This document shows positions 11,107 through 23,368 of a stretch of DNA of 64,000 nt, one piece after another. A program made the translations under genes and the position numbers. Position 1 is the first letter of the stretch, and each line of letters starts with the position of its first letter. The notes under the pieces were generated by a model that did no database searches, was not told where the DNA came from, and worked only from the letters and a program-made list of their open reading frames with translations. Origin of the DNA: Rhizophagus irregularis (Eukaryota; Glomeromycota; Glomeromycetes; Glomerales; Glomeraceae); assembly GCF_026210795.1 (NCBI RefSeq), contig NC_089436.1:2976001-3040000 (forward strand), read 5' to 3'.

Positions 11107-14009
11107 ATTTTTTGGGTTAAAAAAAAAATCCAAAATTTTGATAAATTCCGATTAAAAAAAAAACCCCTAAAAAAAATCCAATAAGAATAAAAAAATTTTG
11201 GTTAAGTTAACCAAAAGAAACAATAATGATAAAAAGAGGGATAAAAAATTAATAAAAAAAAGACTAAAAAGGTAGTTTCAGTTTTTTAGTAAAAATTATT
11301 ATTATAGAAATGGTTCGTGGTAACTAAAAGAGTGGAAATGACCGCAAATAAATGCATAAGAGAAATTATACTTTTTTTTTGTTAGTATTAAAATCCAGTT
11401 AAAATTTTAATTAACTATAAATGTATTAGTTTAAAGATTGGCTATCGTAGTTAGTTAATTATGATATGATAATTACGAAATAGATTGAACGCAAGAATAT
11501 CACACTTTTCAATGTTACACAATTCAAATTATTTATACCGGGTAATCTAAATATGACAAAATTTTTTTAATTAGATAGATAGATAGATGATGGGCTGAGA
11601 TCCGGATTTCTTAGCTTTAACATTCGAAAAACAATATCTGAAGGTACCATATGTATCATCGAAAAGAAGAAATCTGTAATCTAATAAGGATGTTTAATTA
11701 AAATTAAGCCGTGTTTATTAAAAGCTTTGACCGTTAAAAAGCCTTGATCATTAAAAAGCCTTGATTATTAAAAGCCTTGATCATTAAATTAAATAATTTG
11801 ATTAAATTTTTTATTATTGTTAATTAATTAATCCGTTATTATTTTAAAATATTAAAACAAATATTTTTAGTTTACATCCGGATATGTACAGCATAAAATA
11901 TACAATAAATAATAATAAACAAATTTTTTATAAAATCTAATCAAATGAACTGGTGGCGTCAAAAGATTTGAATTTAATTGATTCATAAAAGATGGCTGAG
12001 ATCCCGTTCACAACCTCAATCGTATAATAATAAATCGACCAAATTCTTAACAGTATCACGCTTTGCTATTTATAATAAGTTTAAATCATGAGCTGATGTA
12101 AAAAAGGAATGAGGTTAAATATCACATGCACTATATTTAGTTTTTTATGGTCTTTAAACTTTAAAAATAAGCGGTATCAAGAAAAATTCGCGAGAATTTT
12201 TCTTAAAAAATCGTGATTTCAATTTATTTAAACTTTAAAAATAAGCGGTATCAAGAAAAATTCGCGAGAATTTTTCTTAAATTCGTTACTAATCGGTCTT
12301 TAAACTTTAAAAATAGGCAGTATCAAGAAAAATTCGCGAGAATTTTTCTTGATACTGCTTAATTTTTAAATTAAAACCTTAATTAATACTAAATTAGCTA
12401 AAGCAGTATCACAGAATTATATAAATTTATATAAACCAATCTATCTAATCTCATTAAAGAAGCCCCATGTAAAAAAAAATGTTGATCCGTGTTTTATCGT
12501 TTCATGTTATCACAGAATTTTTATGGAATTACGGAGGAATAATGGAAATATTCAGATAAAAATTTTTTTATGATGGGCTTAATCAGTTTCCCGTTTTTTC
12601 TAGTAATTATACGAATTGGTTGGCTTTGTGCCACTCTGACATATTAAAAAAAAATACTTGATCATCTGTATATTTAAATACCAGTTTTCATCCAGTTTTT
12701 TACCCGATTTTAGTCTCACACTATTTTGAAAATAGTGATATAGGGTCAGATCATATTATAAATAAATATTTTTTTTCGCTCTTTTTTTTAATTCAAGCAA
12801 TCATTTAGTATTGAATTCTATTTAATTTTTATTTTATATTAGATCATTATTTCATATATTATGTATTTTAAAAAAAAAAATTTTTCCATTCATCTAAATC
12901 ATTATTTAGTTCTTCTTTATCTATTATATAGTAAGTTTAATTAATTTTAATAAATCCTACACAATGGTCAATAGCACATACATCAATAAACTCATGAGAT
13001 TCATTTCCCAAAAATGACAAAAGTCTTATATTATCTTCTTTAACTAATGGATAATTAGATATATGCATAAGCCAAAAATACATACATTTTTATCAAACTA
13101 TTTACAGTACATACCATCAAATAATTAATTCTAGTTCAATCATAATTTCTTCTAATTCATTTTGAAGAGAATGACTACATAAAAATTAATAATATCCGTA
13201 AATACTAACATTTGATCATAAATATTGTGTTACTGATTTCTTAGATAGCCTATGCTATATTACGCAATTAATTTTCCTATATGACTTTATTTGATTTATG
13301 TGCTACTGATTTCTTAGATAGGCTATGCTATATTACGCAATTTTACGCAATTTATTTGATTTATGGCTTGTGATTTTTAAATTTCAGACTGTTTATGGTC
13401 AATATTATGCAAATCGTATGACGATTTTAACATGGTGTCCAGTAAATTAACTTTTGTTTTACCTTATTTAATATTAAAAATTACTATGTGAATGAGAAAT
13501 TAATAAAGTAAAACAAATGTAGACTTAAATAACTTGAATATCAATTTATTGGGTAATTTTGGTATTACAAACCATTTTTAAGCAATGAAGATTATTAAAT
13601 ATTTAGCATTTAACGTAAGAAATGCAGTAAAAAAATTTTTCCTATTAGAATGGTAGTTTTACAGTCAAAAATAAACATCTAAATACCAGAACAAGTAAAA
13701 AGCCTCAAGATAAGCTGGTCGGATTTCTAATTAAGTATTAAAAAAACTACTACCAAAAAGCTTAAATACCAGAATGAGTAAAAAGCCTTAAGATAAGCAG
13801 ATCAACTTCTATTTAAGTATTAGAACCAAGTAAATTTTCACACATTATTTAAATACGCAAATTTTTTTTTTAAATACTTTTTTTCACGCAAAATTTTTTT
13901 TTAAATACTTTTTTTCGCGCAAAATTTTTTTTTTTAAATACTTTTTTTCACGCAAATTTTTTTTTACTCACACTAAGTACTCTTTTATTCACCAAGCTTT
14001 TTTACAAAA
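11107..14009. other. Long AT-rich non-coding stretch of the giant element
   Basis: No gene is supported. It contains a short agat repeat (11573-11588), repeated aaaagccttgatta words (11720-11780), palindrome cluster 2 (12160-12375), an inverted-repeat segment about 12463-12576 that resembles a CMC MITE but has no matching TSD, a duplicated tgctactgatttcttagat string (13232 and 13302) and poly-T/poly-A runs before 14010. Confidence 0.5.
12160..12375. repeat. Cluster 2 of the AAGAAAAATTC palindrome
   Basis: Three copies with core GCGAGA, separated by the usual tttaaactttaaaaataagc spacer. Most copies have perfect arms. Confidence 0.8.
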
Positions 14010-14723
14010 ATGACTGAAGATAATGAAAGTTTTTCAGTCATAGAAAATAACGTTACTACAAAAGATATACTCAATAATATCTATAAAAGCTTTGGAGTCA
14101 TCACTAATCTATCAAATTTTTTAGTTGAATTAACACGCACTCAAAATGACATGATAAATGAATTAACTCGTAATCAGGATAAAACAATACATGAGTTATT
14201 ATGCATGGTAAAAACGTCAATATCATCATCATCACCACCGACATCATTTACGTCATCGTTACCACCACCTTCAATATTATCATCATCATTATCATCGTTG
14301 CCCCCATCATCATCTCCACCATCTTCATCTCCATCATCGTCATCATCATCTCCGCCTCCGCCATCATCATCTCCGCCTCCGCCATCATCATCCCCACCAC
14401 CAGTACAACTTTATTTAGCGAAAGATATAAAAATTTGTCCGACAACCAACTGGATTTTACCAGTGGAATTTTATAGAGACCCCTGCCATATTTGCCTATA
14501 TTACGGACATGGATTCAGAAATTGTCCGAATATAATTTTTACAGCACAAGAACTTCAGAATATTTGTATAAAGTGTTGGGGACCAATCCATGGAACATCG
14601 ACAAATTGTACTAATGATCGGGTCACACCTCCGTTTAAAGAAGATTATATACAACTAACACAATTAATTCAAAAATTTTTTTTATATACAACCAACACAA
14701 TTAATTCAAAAATTTTTTTTTAG
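14010..14723 (+). CDS. Hypothetical Ser/Pro-rich protein with two zinc knuckles
   Basis: An ATG-initiated frame of 237 codons. Residues about 1-70 are non-repetitive and may form a coiled coil (repeated LTRTQND/LTRNQDK). Residues about 70-133 are a Ser/Pro low-complexity stretch. Residues about 155-205 carry two cysteine-histidine motifs, CHICLYYGHGFRNC (CX2CX4HX4C) and CIKCWGPIHGTSTNC (CX2CX4HX5C), like nucleic-acid-binding knuckles of Gag-like proteins. The C-terminus degenerates into a repeated YTTNTINSKIFF tail made by a local duplication. The 3' part is duplicated downstream at 14785-15016. Family not recognised; it may be element cargo or a domesticated Gag fragment. Confidence 0.55.
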   Translation: MTEDNESFSVIENNVTTKDILNNIYKSFGVITNLSNFLVELTRTQNDMINELTRNQDKTIHELLCMVKTSISSSSPPTSFTSSLPPPSILSSSLSSLPPSSSPPSSSPSSSSSSPPPPSSSPPPPSSSPPPVQLYLAKDIKICPTTNWILPVEFYRDPCHICLYYGHGFRNCPNIIFTAQELQNICIKCWGPIHGTSTNCTNDRVTPPFKEDYIQLTQLIQKFFLYTTNTINSKIFF

Positions 14724-14784
14724 GTAAGATTTTTAGATTTATACTTTTTGATTTTAATAATATATTAATATATTTTTTTTTATT

Positions 14785-15016
14785 ACCAGTGGAATATTAT
14801 AAAGACCTCTGCCATATTCACCTATATTATGAACATGGCTTTATAAATTGTCCAAGTATAATTTTTACAGTACAAGAACTTCAGAATATTTGTATAAAGT
14901 GTTGGGGACCAATCCATGGAACATCGGGAAATTGTACTAATGATCGGGTCACACCTCTGTTTAAAGAAGGTTATATACAACCAACACAATTAATTCAAAA
15001 TTTTTTTTTTAGGTAA
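14785..15016 (+). pseudogene. Tandem duplicate of the zinc-knuckle exon of the preceding gene
   Basis: This repeats 14457-14700 closely, starting from a ttaccagtgga string and running through both knuckles into the same poly-T tail and ggtaagattttt string. The first knuckle has lost its second cysteine (CHIHLYYEHGF). It has no start codon of its own that would make a sensible protein. The junction aggtaag could be a splice donor, so the copy might be an alternative last exon. Confidence 0.6.
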
Positions 15017-15261
15017 GATTTTTAGATTTATACTTTTTGATTTTAATAATATATTAATATATTTTTTTATTAATAAATAATAATTAAATTGCCGATATTT
15101 TTTGGTCATTAAAGGTAATTAATGATTATATATATATCTTTCAATTTATTTTATTATTAATATTTTTATTAACTTTTCTTTTTATTTAAATTAAAGGTCG
15201 TAATGAAAATTTTTTTTTTTAACATACATGGTTAAAGATTTTATAATTTTTTTGTTTTTTT

Positions 15262-15435
15262 CATATAACTGAAGTTTTACCTAGTAGGTTTGCTAGGTAG
15301 CATAACTAGGTAAAACTTTAGAATTTTTGAAGTTTTATTTTTTGGTTTTTTTTCATATAACTGAAGTTTTACCTAGTAGGTTGGTTAGCTAGGTAGCATA
15401 ACTAGGTAAAACTTTAGAATTTTTGAAAAGTTTTA
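15262..15435 (+). repeat. Two-copy tandem repeat, each copy an inverted repeat
   Basis: Each copy runs from catataactgaagttttacc to aactttagaatttttgaa. Within each, agttttacctagt pairs with actaggtaaaact around a short loop. The copies are about 92 bp apart and differ by a 4 bp expansion (ggttagctagg). Confidence 0.75.
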
Positions 15436-15821
15436 AGGTTGCCGGGTGGCATGATAAACTTTTCTTCTAATAAATAATAAAAAAAATTAAATAAATTTTT
15501 CATAAAAATTTTTAATAATTGCAATCTTAATTTATTAATGTGGATTTTTATCAAACATCTTAGTAATACTTAAATATGCAATCATGTATATATTATAGGT
15601 ATAATTAAAGTACTATGATTTCATATAAAATGGACTTAGTGTCTTAATTTACGTTAAATAATCAACCAGAAAACATTGATAAAAGTTTTTTGCATACCAA
15701 TGAAATACTGTAGTTCGGTAAATTTACTACCATACTTGTAAATTCCATATTTATATTAAAGAAAAAAGAAAATAAATGATAGCAAAATATTTGCGAGATT
15801 AATAGATCTAAATCACGATTG

Positions 15822-16610
15822 TTAAAGAAAAATTCGCAAGAATTTTTCTTGATACTGCTTAATTTTTGTGATACCGCTTAATTTTTAAAGTTTAAATGTG
15901 ATACCGCTTATTTTAATTTCGATTAATAAATTACACGTTATTAAGAAAAATTCGCAAGAATTTTCTTAATGCTGCTTAATTTTTAAAGTTTAAAAATGTG
16001 ATACCGCTTATTTTAATTTCGATTAATAAATTAAAGTCACGTTCTTAAGAAAATTCGCAAGAATTTTCTTAATACTGCTTAATTTTTAAAGTTTAATTAT
16101 GTGATACCGCTTATTTTAATTTCGATTAATAAATTAAAGTCACGTTCTTAAGAAAAATTCGCAAGAATTTTTCTTAATACTGCTTAATTTTTGTGATACC
16201 GTGCTTAATTCCCCGATTAATAAAATTGAAATCACGTTTTTAAGAAAAATTCACGAGAATTTTCCTTGATACTGCTTAATTCTAATTCAGCTAATTTAGT
16301 ATTAAGGTTTTAATTTAAAAATTACGCAGTATCTAATTAAATCGTTCAGTTACACTAAATTTTTTTTTTTTGCGAACAAAAAAAAAATTTTAAATTCAAA
16401 AAAAAAATGAGTTTTTTTTAGTATGTTTTAGTCGTTATCAAGAAAAATTCGTGAGAATTTTCCTTGATACTGCTTAATTCTAATTCAGCTAATTTAGTAT
16501 TAAGGTTCTATCAACTTGATGATCGTGATTTTTAATTTATAAATCAGACTTTTGAACTTTAAAATTAAGCAAGTATGAAGGAAATTTCTTGCGAATTTTC
16601 GTTATAAATC
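15822..16610. repeat. Cluster 3 of the AAGAAAAATTC palindrome
   Basis: About eight copies, many with core GCAAGA, spaced by gtgataccgcttattttaat and cgattaataaattaaagtca strings. Some arms are shortened at both ends together (aagaaaattc with gaattttctt), so the pairing is kept. Confidence 0.8.
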
Positions 16611-19167
16611 AGACTTCTGATGGATTTTTTATATGATCACGTGAAATTATCTATACAGTTTACAGTAGGGATCGGCATCGCGCATGAATAGAAACTGCGC
16701 CCGACCTGCTAGATCATATGGAGATGATGTAATTTTTATTTGTGAAACTAAGGATATTGTTTGTTGTTTGAATCGTTACCAATTACGTTTAAAGATAACT
16801 CTATACTTATAAAAGATGATCATGAAATCATATGAAATAAAATTTGTATATAAGGGGAATTTTCTTGATATTCTCACGGGTAGTGGGATCACTGCATCCA
16901 AGTTTGATTCAAGTTTTAATAAGAGGAAAAAAAATTTTTTCCTCTGCCATTTAATTAAAAAGATGAGTAAAAAAGACTATCAATATGAGTATATTAAAAG
17001 GCAAAACCGTCAGTTTGCGCTGTGATATTCACAAAATAAATATTACATATATGGGAGTATTATTGACCATAATTAGATAATTAAATTGGTAATTTAAATT
17101 TATTTTAATAAATAAAACACCCCTTTGATTTTTTAGATCAATTCGAGACAATTAATTTTTTTCTCTAAATTTTTAGATCGATTCAACACCCTTATTGACC
17201 ATAATTAGATTGTAATTAAATTTATTTTAATAAATAAAACACCCCTTGATTTTTTAGATCAATTCGAGTTTATTAAATAGACACCCTTTACAATTAATTT
17301 TTTCTCTGGATTTTTAAATCGATTCAACACCCTTATAATTAATTTTTTCTTTAATTTTTTATCGATTTAACATCTTTAACACTAATTTTCTTCCTTCAAT
17401 TTTTTCCTCAAACTTCCTTCATTTTTCCTTCAATTTTTTCCTCAAACTTCCTTCAATTTTTTCTTCTTCCTTCAATTTTTTCCTCAAACTTCCTTCAATT
17501 TTTTCCTCAAAAATCTCAAAAATGGATTCAATCGACAAAGAAAGTAAATTAAAAGAAATTAGTATGTAATGAATGAGATATATAAATTTATGTTTTTTAT
17601 TTATGTATTATAACATATGGGCCGATCTTTGGAATCTAATTTTTTTACACAAAAATAATTTTATTAAAGCAAATATAAATTATCATTTATATAAGAATAA
17701 TAAATTTATACTAGATAATGCAAAAAAAACTAATTAATTATATAATTTTTAATTTTTTTTTAATATAAGATATCATTAAAATTTAAAAGATCAAATATAA
17801 CTCTCATGACAAAATCATTGATAATTCTTCGTAGAAATAAGCTATACAAATAAATTTACATTCATTTGAAAGAGAAAATCGAGATCTATCTAATGAATCT
17901 AAAATCAAGTGAATTGAATCACTAGTTGTTCAGTAATCACATTCAGTATATTTATTGAATTTTATCTAAATTTGATCATTAATTACTTCACATGTAGTGA
18001 TTCAATTTGAATGATCTTTGCTCCCTAAGGTGATGCCAACTTTTATCTTTAAAATAAATTTAAAATAATTCGTTTAATATATGTAGATGTTTAGGAATCA
18101 TCAATTATATTATTAATATAACATTTTATAAGTTTGATAAAATCTGATATAAAAAAATTTATTAAATACCTGTAGATGCAAGCTACACGAATGAAATTAT
18201 ATTCATTTGAAAGAGAAAATTGAGGTCTATCTAATAAGCCTAAAATCGAATGAATTGAATCACTGGATTGTGAATAATTACGTCTAATATATTTATTTTT
18301 AATTTTTAAATTTGATTTGACTTTGATCGTTAATTACGCCTCATCCAGTGATCCAATTTTCCTGATCTTTGTTTCTTACGATAGAGCAAATTCTCAGCTT
18401 TCAAATGAATGTAAAATGATGACGTTAGCATATCTCCAGGAATAATAATGCACGATTTTGTCACCTGCATAAAGTCCGATCTGAAAATTTTATTTCTTAC
18501 CAAAAAAATGCTTTCATAAGAGAATCCCAAATTCTTTTACTTTATTTAAAAGATTTTATTTGCCATTTAAGTATTTTAGTAGAATAAATCTAATAAAATA
18601 ATTTTAAAAGATAAAAAACAAATATATAATTAGTTATTTTGAAAAAAAAGAATATCTTATTATTCATTTTACAACTATTTTACATCATAATTATTTTTTA
18701 TTTGCATGTATTTTTTACAAAGAAAAAACAATAAATTAAAGCTAAAAATTATGAAAAAATATGTCTTATCTATGTATATAAAATATTAAGTTTTTCTTTT
18801 ACTTACCACTTAAAAATAACTGCTATATTTGCTTATAAACTTTTTTGTCATATTTAATAAAAGTGAATAGAAAAATGATGGAAAAGTGATGGGAGTGATG
18901 GGGAAAAAGAAGTGGTTATTACCGTTATTTTTGAATATTGATTAAAAAAATTTTTTTTATTTTTTATTAAATCTGAGTTACGTAAATATGTAACACATTT
19001 AATTTAGATTTGTGTAATGTTAATCTTACTAAAATATTAAATTTTTATAAAAATCTTAATTTAGACTAATTCCAAAAATCGGCACATATGAGTTTTTTTT
19101 TATTTACTTAATAATTTTTCCAAAAGAACAAAATTTAATAAGGTTCGCCTCAAAGACATTTAAAGAG
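16611..19167. other. AT-rich non-coding stretch with short tandem repeats
   Basis: No gene supported. From 17050 to 17350 a unit containing taattttttctctaaattttt and gattcaacaccctt recurs. From 17380 to 17515 a unit cttccttcaattttttcctcaaa recurs about five times. Around 17830-18520 two related segments (cattcatttgaaagagaaaat) are repeated. The small frames here are not supported by codon use or motifs. Confidence 0.5.
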
Positions 19168-20427
19168 ATGAAAGAATTAGAAATTAGATCTCTTAATATT
19201 TCTAATTCAAACGCTATATTAGAAAATAATGATATTGGGATATTCCGAATTCATTTTGGAGAAAACGATTTTAATGAAATTGATGAAGAAGAAGTTGATT
19301 CAAAAAAACAGTCAATCACAATAAAAAATAAAAAAGTTAATAATTTTTTTATACTTTTAATTCATTAAGATTCTATTCATTTTGACAATATATTAATTAT
19401 GCATTGTTATGCGCAGAAACCGTTTTTATCATCTCCGGCTATTACGATGGCAAGGAATCTACGAGAATTATTACTAAATATCGATAAACTCCCAGATCAA
19501 CAATCTTTTATGATGAACCCGACAAAATTCACAATAATTGAATCATATGTACAATTTTTGTTGAACAAATTAAAAAGTTCTTCAACAAAAGAAGCTTTTG
19601 TTGAAGAACTTAGATGTAATAATGACAATTTCTTAGAAATCGGTCTACCTCCTAATAATGAAAATTTAAAAGATAATTTTGAGATTACCTCGGAGGTAAA
19701 TTTGTTAAAAATGGAGGAATCTTCCTTCGAACGAAGTAAGGAAGAAATAATAAGAGCGCTGGTCGCTCAATTAATATCAATTTATGACAATGTTCTTCAG
19801 GAATATATCGAAGCAGAGATTAATAGACGAAATGGATTTCGTAATTATTTGAATTTTTTAAAGATTTATAAAAAAATCGAAATATTTTGTAACATATACA
19901 AAATCAGATTGAAAGGTCAAACAATAAAAAATCAAACAAATACCAAAATTGTCGATTATAGCGAACAAAAAATTAAATTAACAACTCTCACCATCACTCT
20001 CAGAACAGCAAAAAGAATTGATAGGCTATTAAGTCTTTCCAATAAAAATTTTCTCATTGTTGACATATTTCCTAATTTAGATGTAGCTTTTTTTAAATCG
20101 TCGTCAATTAATGTCTCTGCATATGAATGTTGGCTGAAGATCATAGAAACGGGGGAAATAATTTCAGAGGAGCAAGGATACGAAATCTATCAACAAAAAA
20201 AGAAGGAGGAGAATTCATTAAGAGAAAATATTCTTAAACAAGTGTATGAATCGGCGGGATATGAATCGGCGGAATATGAATCGGCGGAATATGAATCGGT
20301 GGAATATTATTACATTGATGAAGAATCACCAAGATACTATCCTGATAACGACAATCCTGATAACGAAGAATCACCAAGATATTATGCCGATAACGAAGAA
20401 TCTATTCTTCCTATGGATGAATCTTAA
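19168..20427 (+). CDS. Hypothetical two-exon protein with repetitive acidic tail
   Basis: The first exon is 19168-19335, starting at ATG. An 81-base GT-AG intron (19336-19416, GTTAAT...GCGCAG) joins in phase to a second exon 19417-20427, giving about 392 residues. The middle, about residues 60-310, is a non-repetitive mixed alpha-helical sequence without a motif I recognise. The tail carries repeats of YESAEYESAEYE and two EESPRYY blocks, so it is tyrosine- and glutamate-rich. Base composition and codon use are better than in the surrounding non-coding DNA. It lies within the giant CACTA element and may be cargo or a TnpA-like accessory protein; that is a guess from position only. Confidence 0.6.
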
Positions 20428-20429
20428 CT

Positions 20430-20690
20430 CTTTCCTCCGCTTCCTTTCTCTCTTCTTCTCTCCCTTCTTCGTTATTTTCCTCCTTTCCTCCCTTCTTCTC
20501 TCTCTTCTTCGCTCGTATCCTTCCTCTCTTCTTTTTCTCCTTTTTCGCTCTTTTCTTCCCTTCTTTTCTTCTTCTCTCCTTCTTCGTTCTTTTCCTCCCT
20601 TCCCTTTCCTTCCTCCTTCCTTTTCCTCTTTCATTTCCCTTCCCTTCCCTTCCTCCTTCCTTTTCCTCTTTAATTTCACCAGTAGAATCC
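20430..20690 (+). repeat. Pyrimidine-rich (CTT/CCTT) low-complexity tract
   Basis: About 260 bp of almost pure C/T built from ttcctcc, cttcttctctc and ttcgttcttttcctcc strings, just after the stop of the 19168-20427 gene. Frames on either strand through it are compositional artefacts. Confidence 0.85.
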
Positions 20691-20968
20691 ATTATTTTTT
20701 TGATTTTTTGTTCCTCGGCACTTGGTACTGATTTCGTCCGTTTCTTTGGCTCTTTTTTGACGCTTTCTTTCACGTTCATGTTTAAGTCATTGTTTGGGTG
20801 TTTTTCTCCTTTTGTTATTTCATTTCTCGGGTTAGTACTTTGATATCCATTTTATTATAATTTTTAAATGTAAAACTTTATGCGAAGCGCATGGGAATTT
20901 TATATCTGATTTTTTTATCTTAATTTTTATAGTCATCATCTTTACTTTAAAGTACAAAATTAGAAATA

Positions 20969-21690
20969 CAATCGCCACTGGTTACAAACCTGGATATACC
21001 GAAAACTCGTTATATCGAACCAAATAGTGCAGAACTATTTATCCAAAACTCGTGTTTGTTTGATCAAATATATTATATACTGAATGATCACGTGAATTAA
21101 AATTGGATAATCTTTTTCTTTATCGGAATACAAAATTTAAAAAAAAACCCGATATTAACACAATATATCAACAAATTATGAAAAATGTCAACTATAAAAA
21201 CCTTCCCGTTCATTATTTTTGGAATAAGAAGGCGTGAATGCAAGTTAGTATTTTAATGAAATTCTTCTTGAACTTAATCTCTTGAACTTAATGCATGAAA
21301 TTCTTCTAATATATATTTATTTCTTTTATTTCTTAGTTTTGATGGAAAAATTGATGACCTTGATATGTTAATTTCTAGCTGATATTAACGCGTATGGATA
21401 TGTTCATATTGAGGATGAAATGCTAGAGGGTGGACTTACTGATGAAGAAATTGTTGATAGGGTATGAATACAAAAATGAAATAACTTATTTATACCAGAA
21501 AAAGTTACTTTGGCAGTAGTTAAAAGATTTATAAACGAATCTATAAGATTTTTATACGCAGAAGTGGGTAAAGAATTAAATAATATAATATAATAATAAA
21601 GATAATTCATAATTCACCTTAATTATTTTTAATCATGTGATTTGATTTTATTGGTAGAATTTATATACCGCGTTATATCCAGTGACGACC
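20969..21690. mobile_element. Possible remnant of a pogo/Tigger-like element
   Basis: The segment 21378-21461 encodes, after a splice-like CTAG, a peptide with HIEDEMLEGGLTDEEIVDR followed by GTATGA. This resembles the acidic tail that follows DDE_1 (CENP-B/pogo/Tigger) transposases. The flanks carry an imperfect inverted repeat: CACTGGTTACAAACCTGGAT near 20982 and the complement of atatccagtgacgacc near 21672. No core transposase remains. Family resemblance rests on a short peptide. Confidence 0.35.
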
Positions 21691-21727
21691 GCAATCTCAA
21701 TTTTATTAATCGAAAAAAATAAGTAGT

Positions 21728-21762
21728 ACCAAGAAAATTCTCAGAAAATTTTCTTGATGATC
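21728..21762. repeat. Single degenerate AAGAAAAATTC-type palindrome
   Basis: AAGAAAATTCTCAGAAAATTTTCTT preceded by agtacc and followed by gatgatcgc, a lone member of the palindrome family with an altered core. Confidence 0.6.
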
Positions 21763-22269
21763 GCAATTAATTGGATTTAAATTTAAAAATTGTCAATCGT
21801 AATTTCAATTTCAATTTCAATTTATTTATTAATCAGCCTTTGAAAAATAAGGCCCATCAATTTCTAAAAATAGCTAAACGCGAATTTAATTTTAATGATT
21901 ATTTTGTTATATTAATAAAATTGATCAATTTGCGCTTTTTTCTAATAATAATAGTTAGATAATATAAAATAGATAGTCATAACGCTATTATGTAATAATA
22001 AAAGAGTGATTTCTAATTAAACTCAATTCCAATTGTTTGTTTGTAAATTCTAATCGTTTGATTGTGACGTAAATCATGATCATCTTCCGATTTCTGAAAC
22101 TATTTTTCACAAATATATACTGTATTGATATTGATGGACTGAAATTTAAAATGCCCCATGATTTTTTAGAAAACAACTTATTAGCATAGCGGCCAATCAC
22201 AAAGATAGCACTGAAAATATAAGATCAGCTGATACTAACAACTGTGATCTGTATATGGTGATTAAGACT

Positions 22270-22810
22270 GATTAGAATCACGATTGTTAAGAAAAATTCT
22301 TGGGAATTTTTCTTGATACTGCTTATTTTAAAGTTTAAAGACCGATTAGCAAACTGAAATCACGATTTCAAGAAAAATTCTCGCGAATTTTTCTTGATAC
22401 CGCTTATTTTTAAAGTTTAAATAAATTGAAATCACGATTTTTTAAGAAAAATTCTCGCGAATTTTTCTTGATGCTGCTTATTTTAAAGTTTAAAGACCAA
22501 TTAGTAAACTGAAATCACGATTTCAAGAAAAATTCTTGCGAATTTTTCTTGATACCGCTTATTTTTAAAGTTTAAATAAATTGAAATCACGATTTTTTAA
22601 GAAAAATTCTCGCGAATTTTTCTTGATACTGCTTATTTTAAAGTTTAAAGACCGATTAGCAAACTGAAATCACGATTTCAAGAAAAATTCTCGCGAATTT
22701 TTCTTGATACTGCTTATTTTTAAAGTTTAAAGACCGATTAGTAAACTAAGATCACGATTTTAAGAAAAATTCTCACGAATTTTTCTTGATACAGACTGAT
22801 TAGTAAATTG
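22270..22810. repeat. Cluster 4 of the AAGAAAAATTC palindrome
   Basis: Seven copies with cores TCGCGA, TTGCGA and TCACGA in a unit of about 75-80 bp that includes aaagtttaaagaccgattag and aaactgaaatcacgatttc. Same orientation as cluster 1; clusters 2 and 6 are in the opposite orientation. Confidence 0.82.
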
Positions 22811-22984
22811 AAATCACGATTTTTAAATATGATTGTCTATATTTGACTAACTTTAATAATGATTGATCATTTTGTTAGAATTGTTAATTTTAGATACATA
22901 GTATGATATTATCGATACTTTTGCAATTGTAACGGATTTTGAAATCTATTATAAAATAGTTTTTTTTAGTTAAATAAATCATTT

Positions 22985-23285
22985 CGACTTTTTAGTAACT
23001 TTAGATAGTATAGAGTTATATTTGTGATCGAATTTTCTTTGTTAACGGTACACGTTTCTCTAGAGTCATACCATAGATAGTATAGAGTCATATTTGTGAT
23101 CGAATTTTCTTTGTTAACGGTACGCGTTTCTCTAGAATCACGATTGTTCACAATTTAGTTACCCTAGATAGTATAGAGTCATATTTGTGATCGAATTTTC
23201 TTTGTTAACGGTACGCGTTTCTCTGAGTCACGATTGTTCATAAATAAATGTGATTGAATTTTCTGTTAATGGTACGCGTTTCTCC
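22985..23285 (+). repeat. Tandem repeat with ttgttaacggtacgcg unit
   Basis: Four copies of a unit containing gatagtatagagtcatattt, gtgatcgaattttctttgtt and aacggtacgcgtttctct, near 23005, 23075, 23168 and 23246. The last copy is shortened. It lies just upstream of the 23369 gene model and could be regulatory. Confidence 0.75.
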
Positions 23286-23368
23286 ATCATTCATACATTT
23301 TGCATTTATCATTTACGTATTCTTTCTTATTTTTACGTGTTCTCATTTATATTCGTATGTTTACGTCA

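Noticed and set aside
12463-12576. Inverted-repeat segment resembling a CMC MITE
   Set aside because: Ends are similar, but the flanking 3 bp do not match, so it is not called as an insertion.
14201-14476. Ile-rich and Met-rich frames on both strands
   Set aside because: Shadows of the Ser/Pro microsatellite in the 14010-14723 gene.
16816-17025. 69-residue frame
   Set aside because: Short, no recognised domain, no splice or neighbour support.
20371-20779. Two minus-strand Lys/Arg/Glu-rich frames
   Set aside because: Products of the C/T-rich low-complexity tract.
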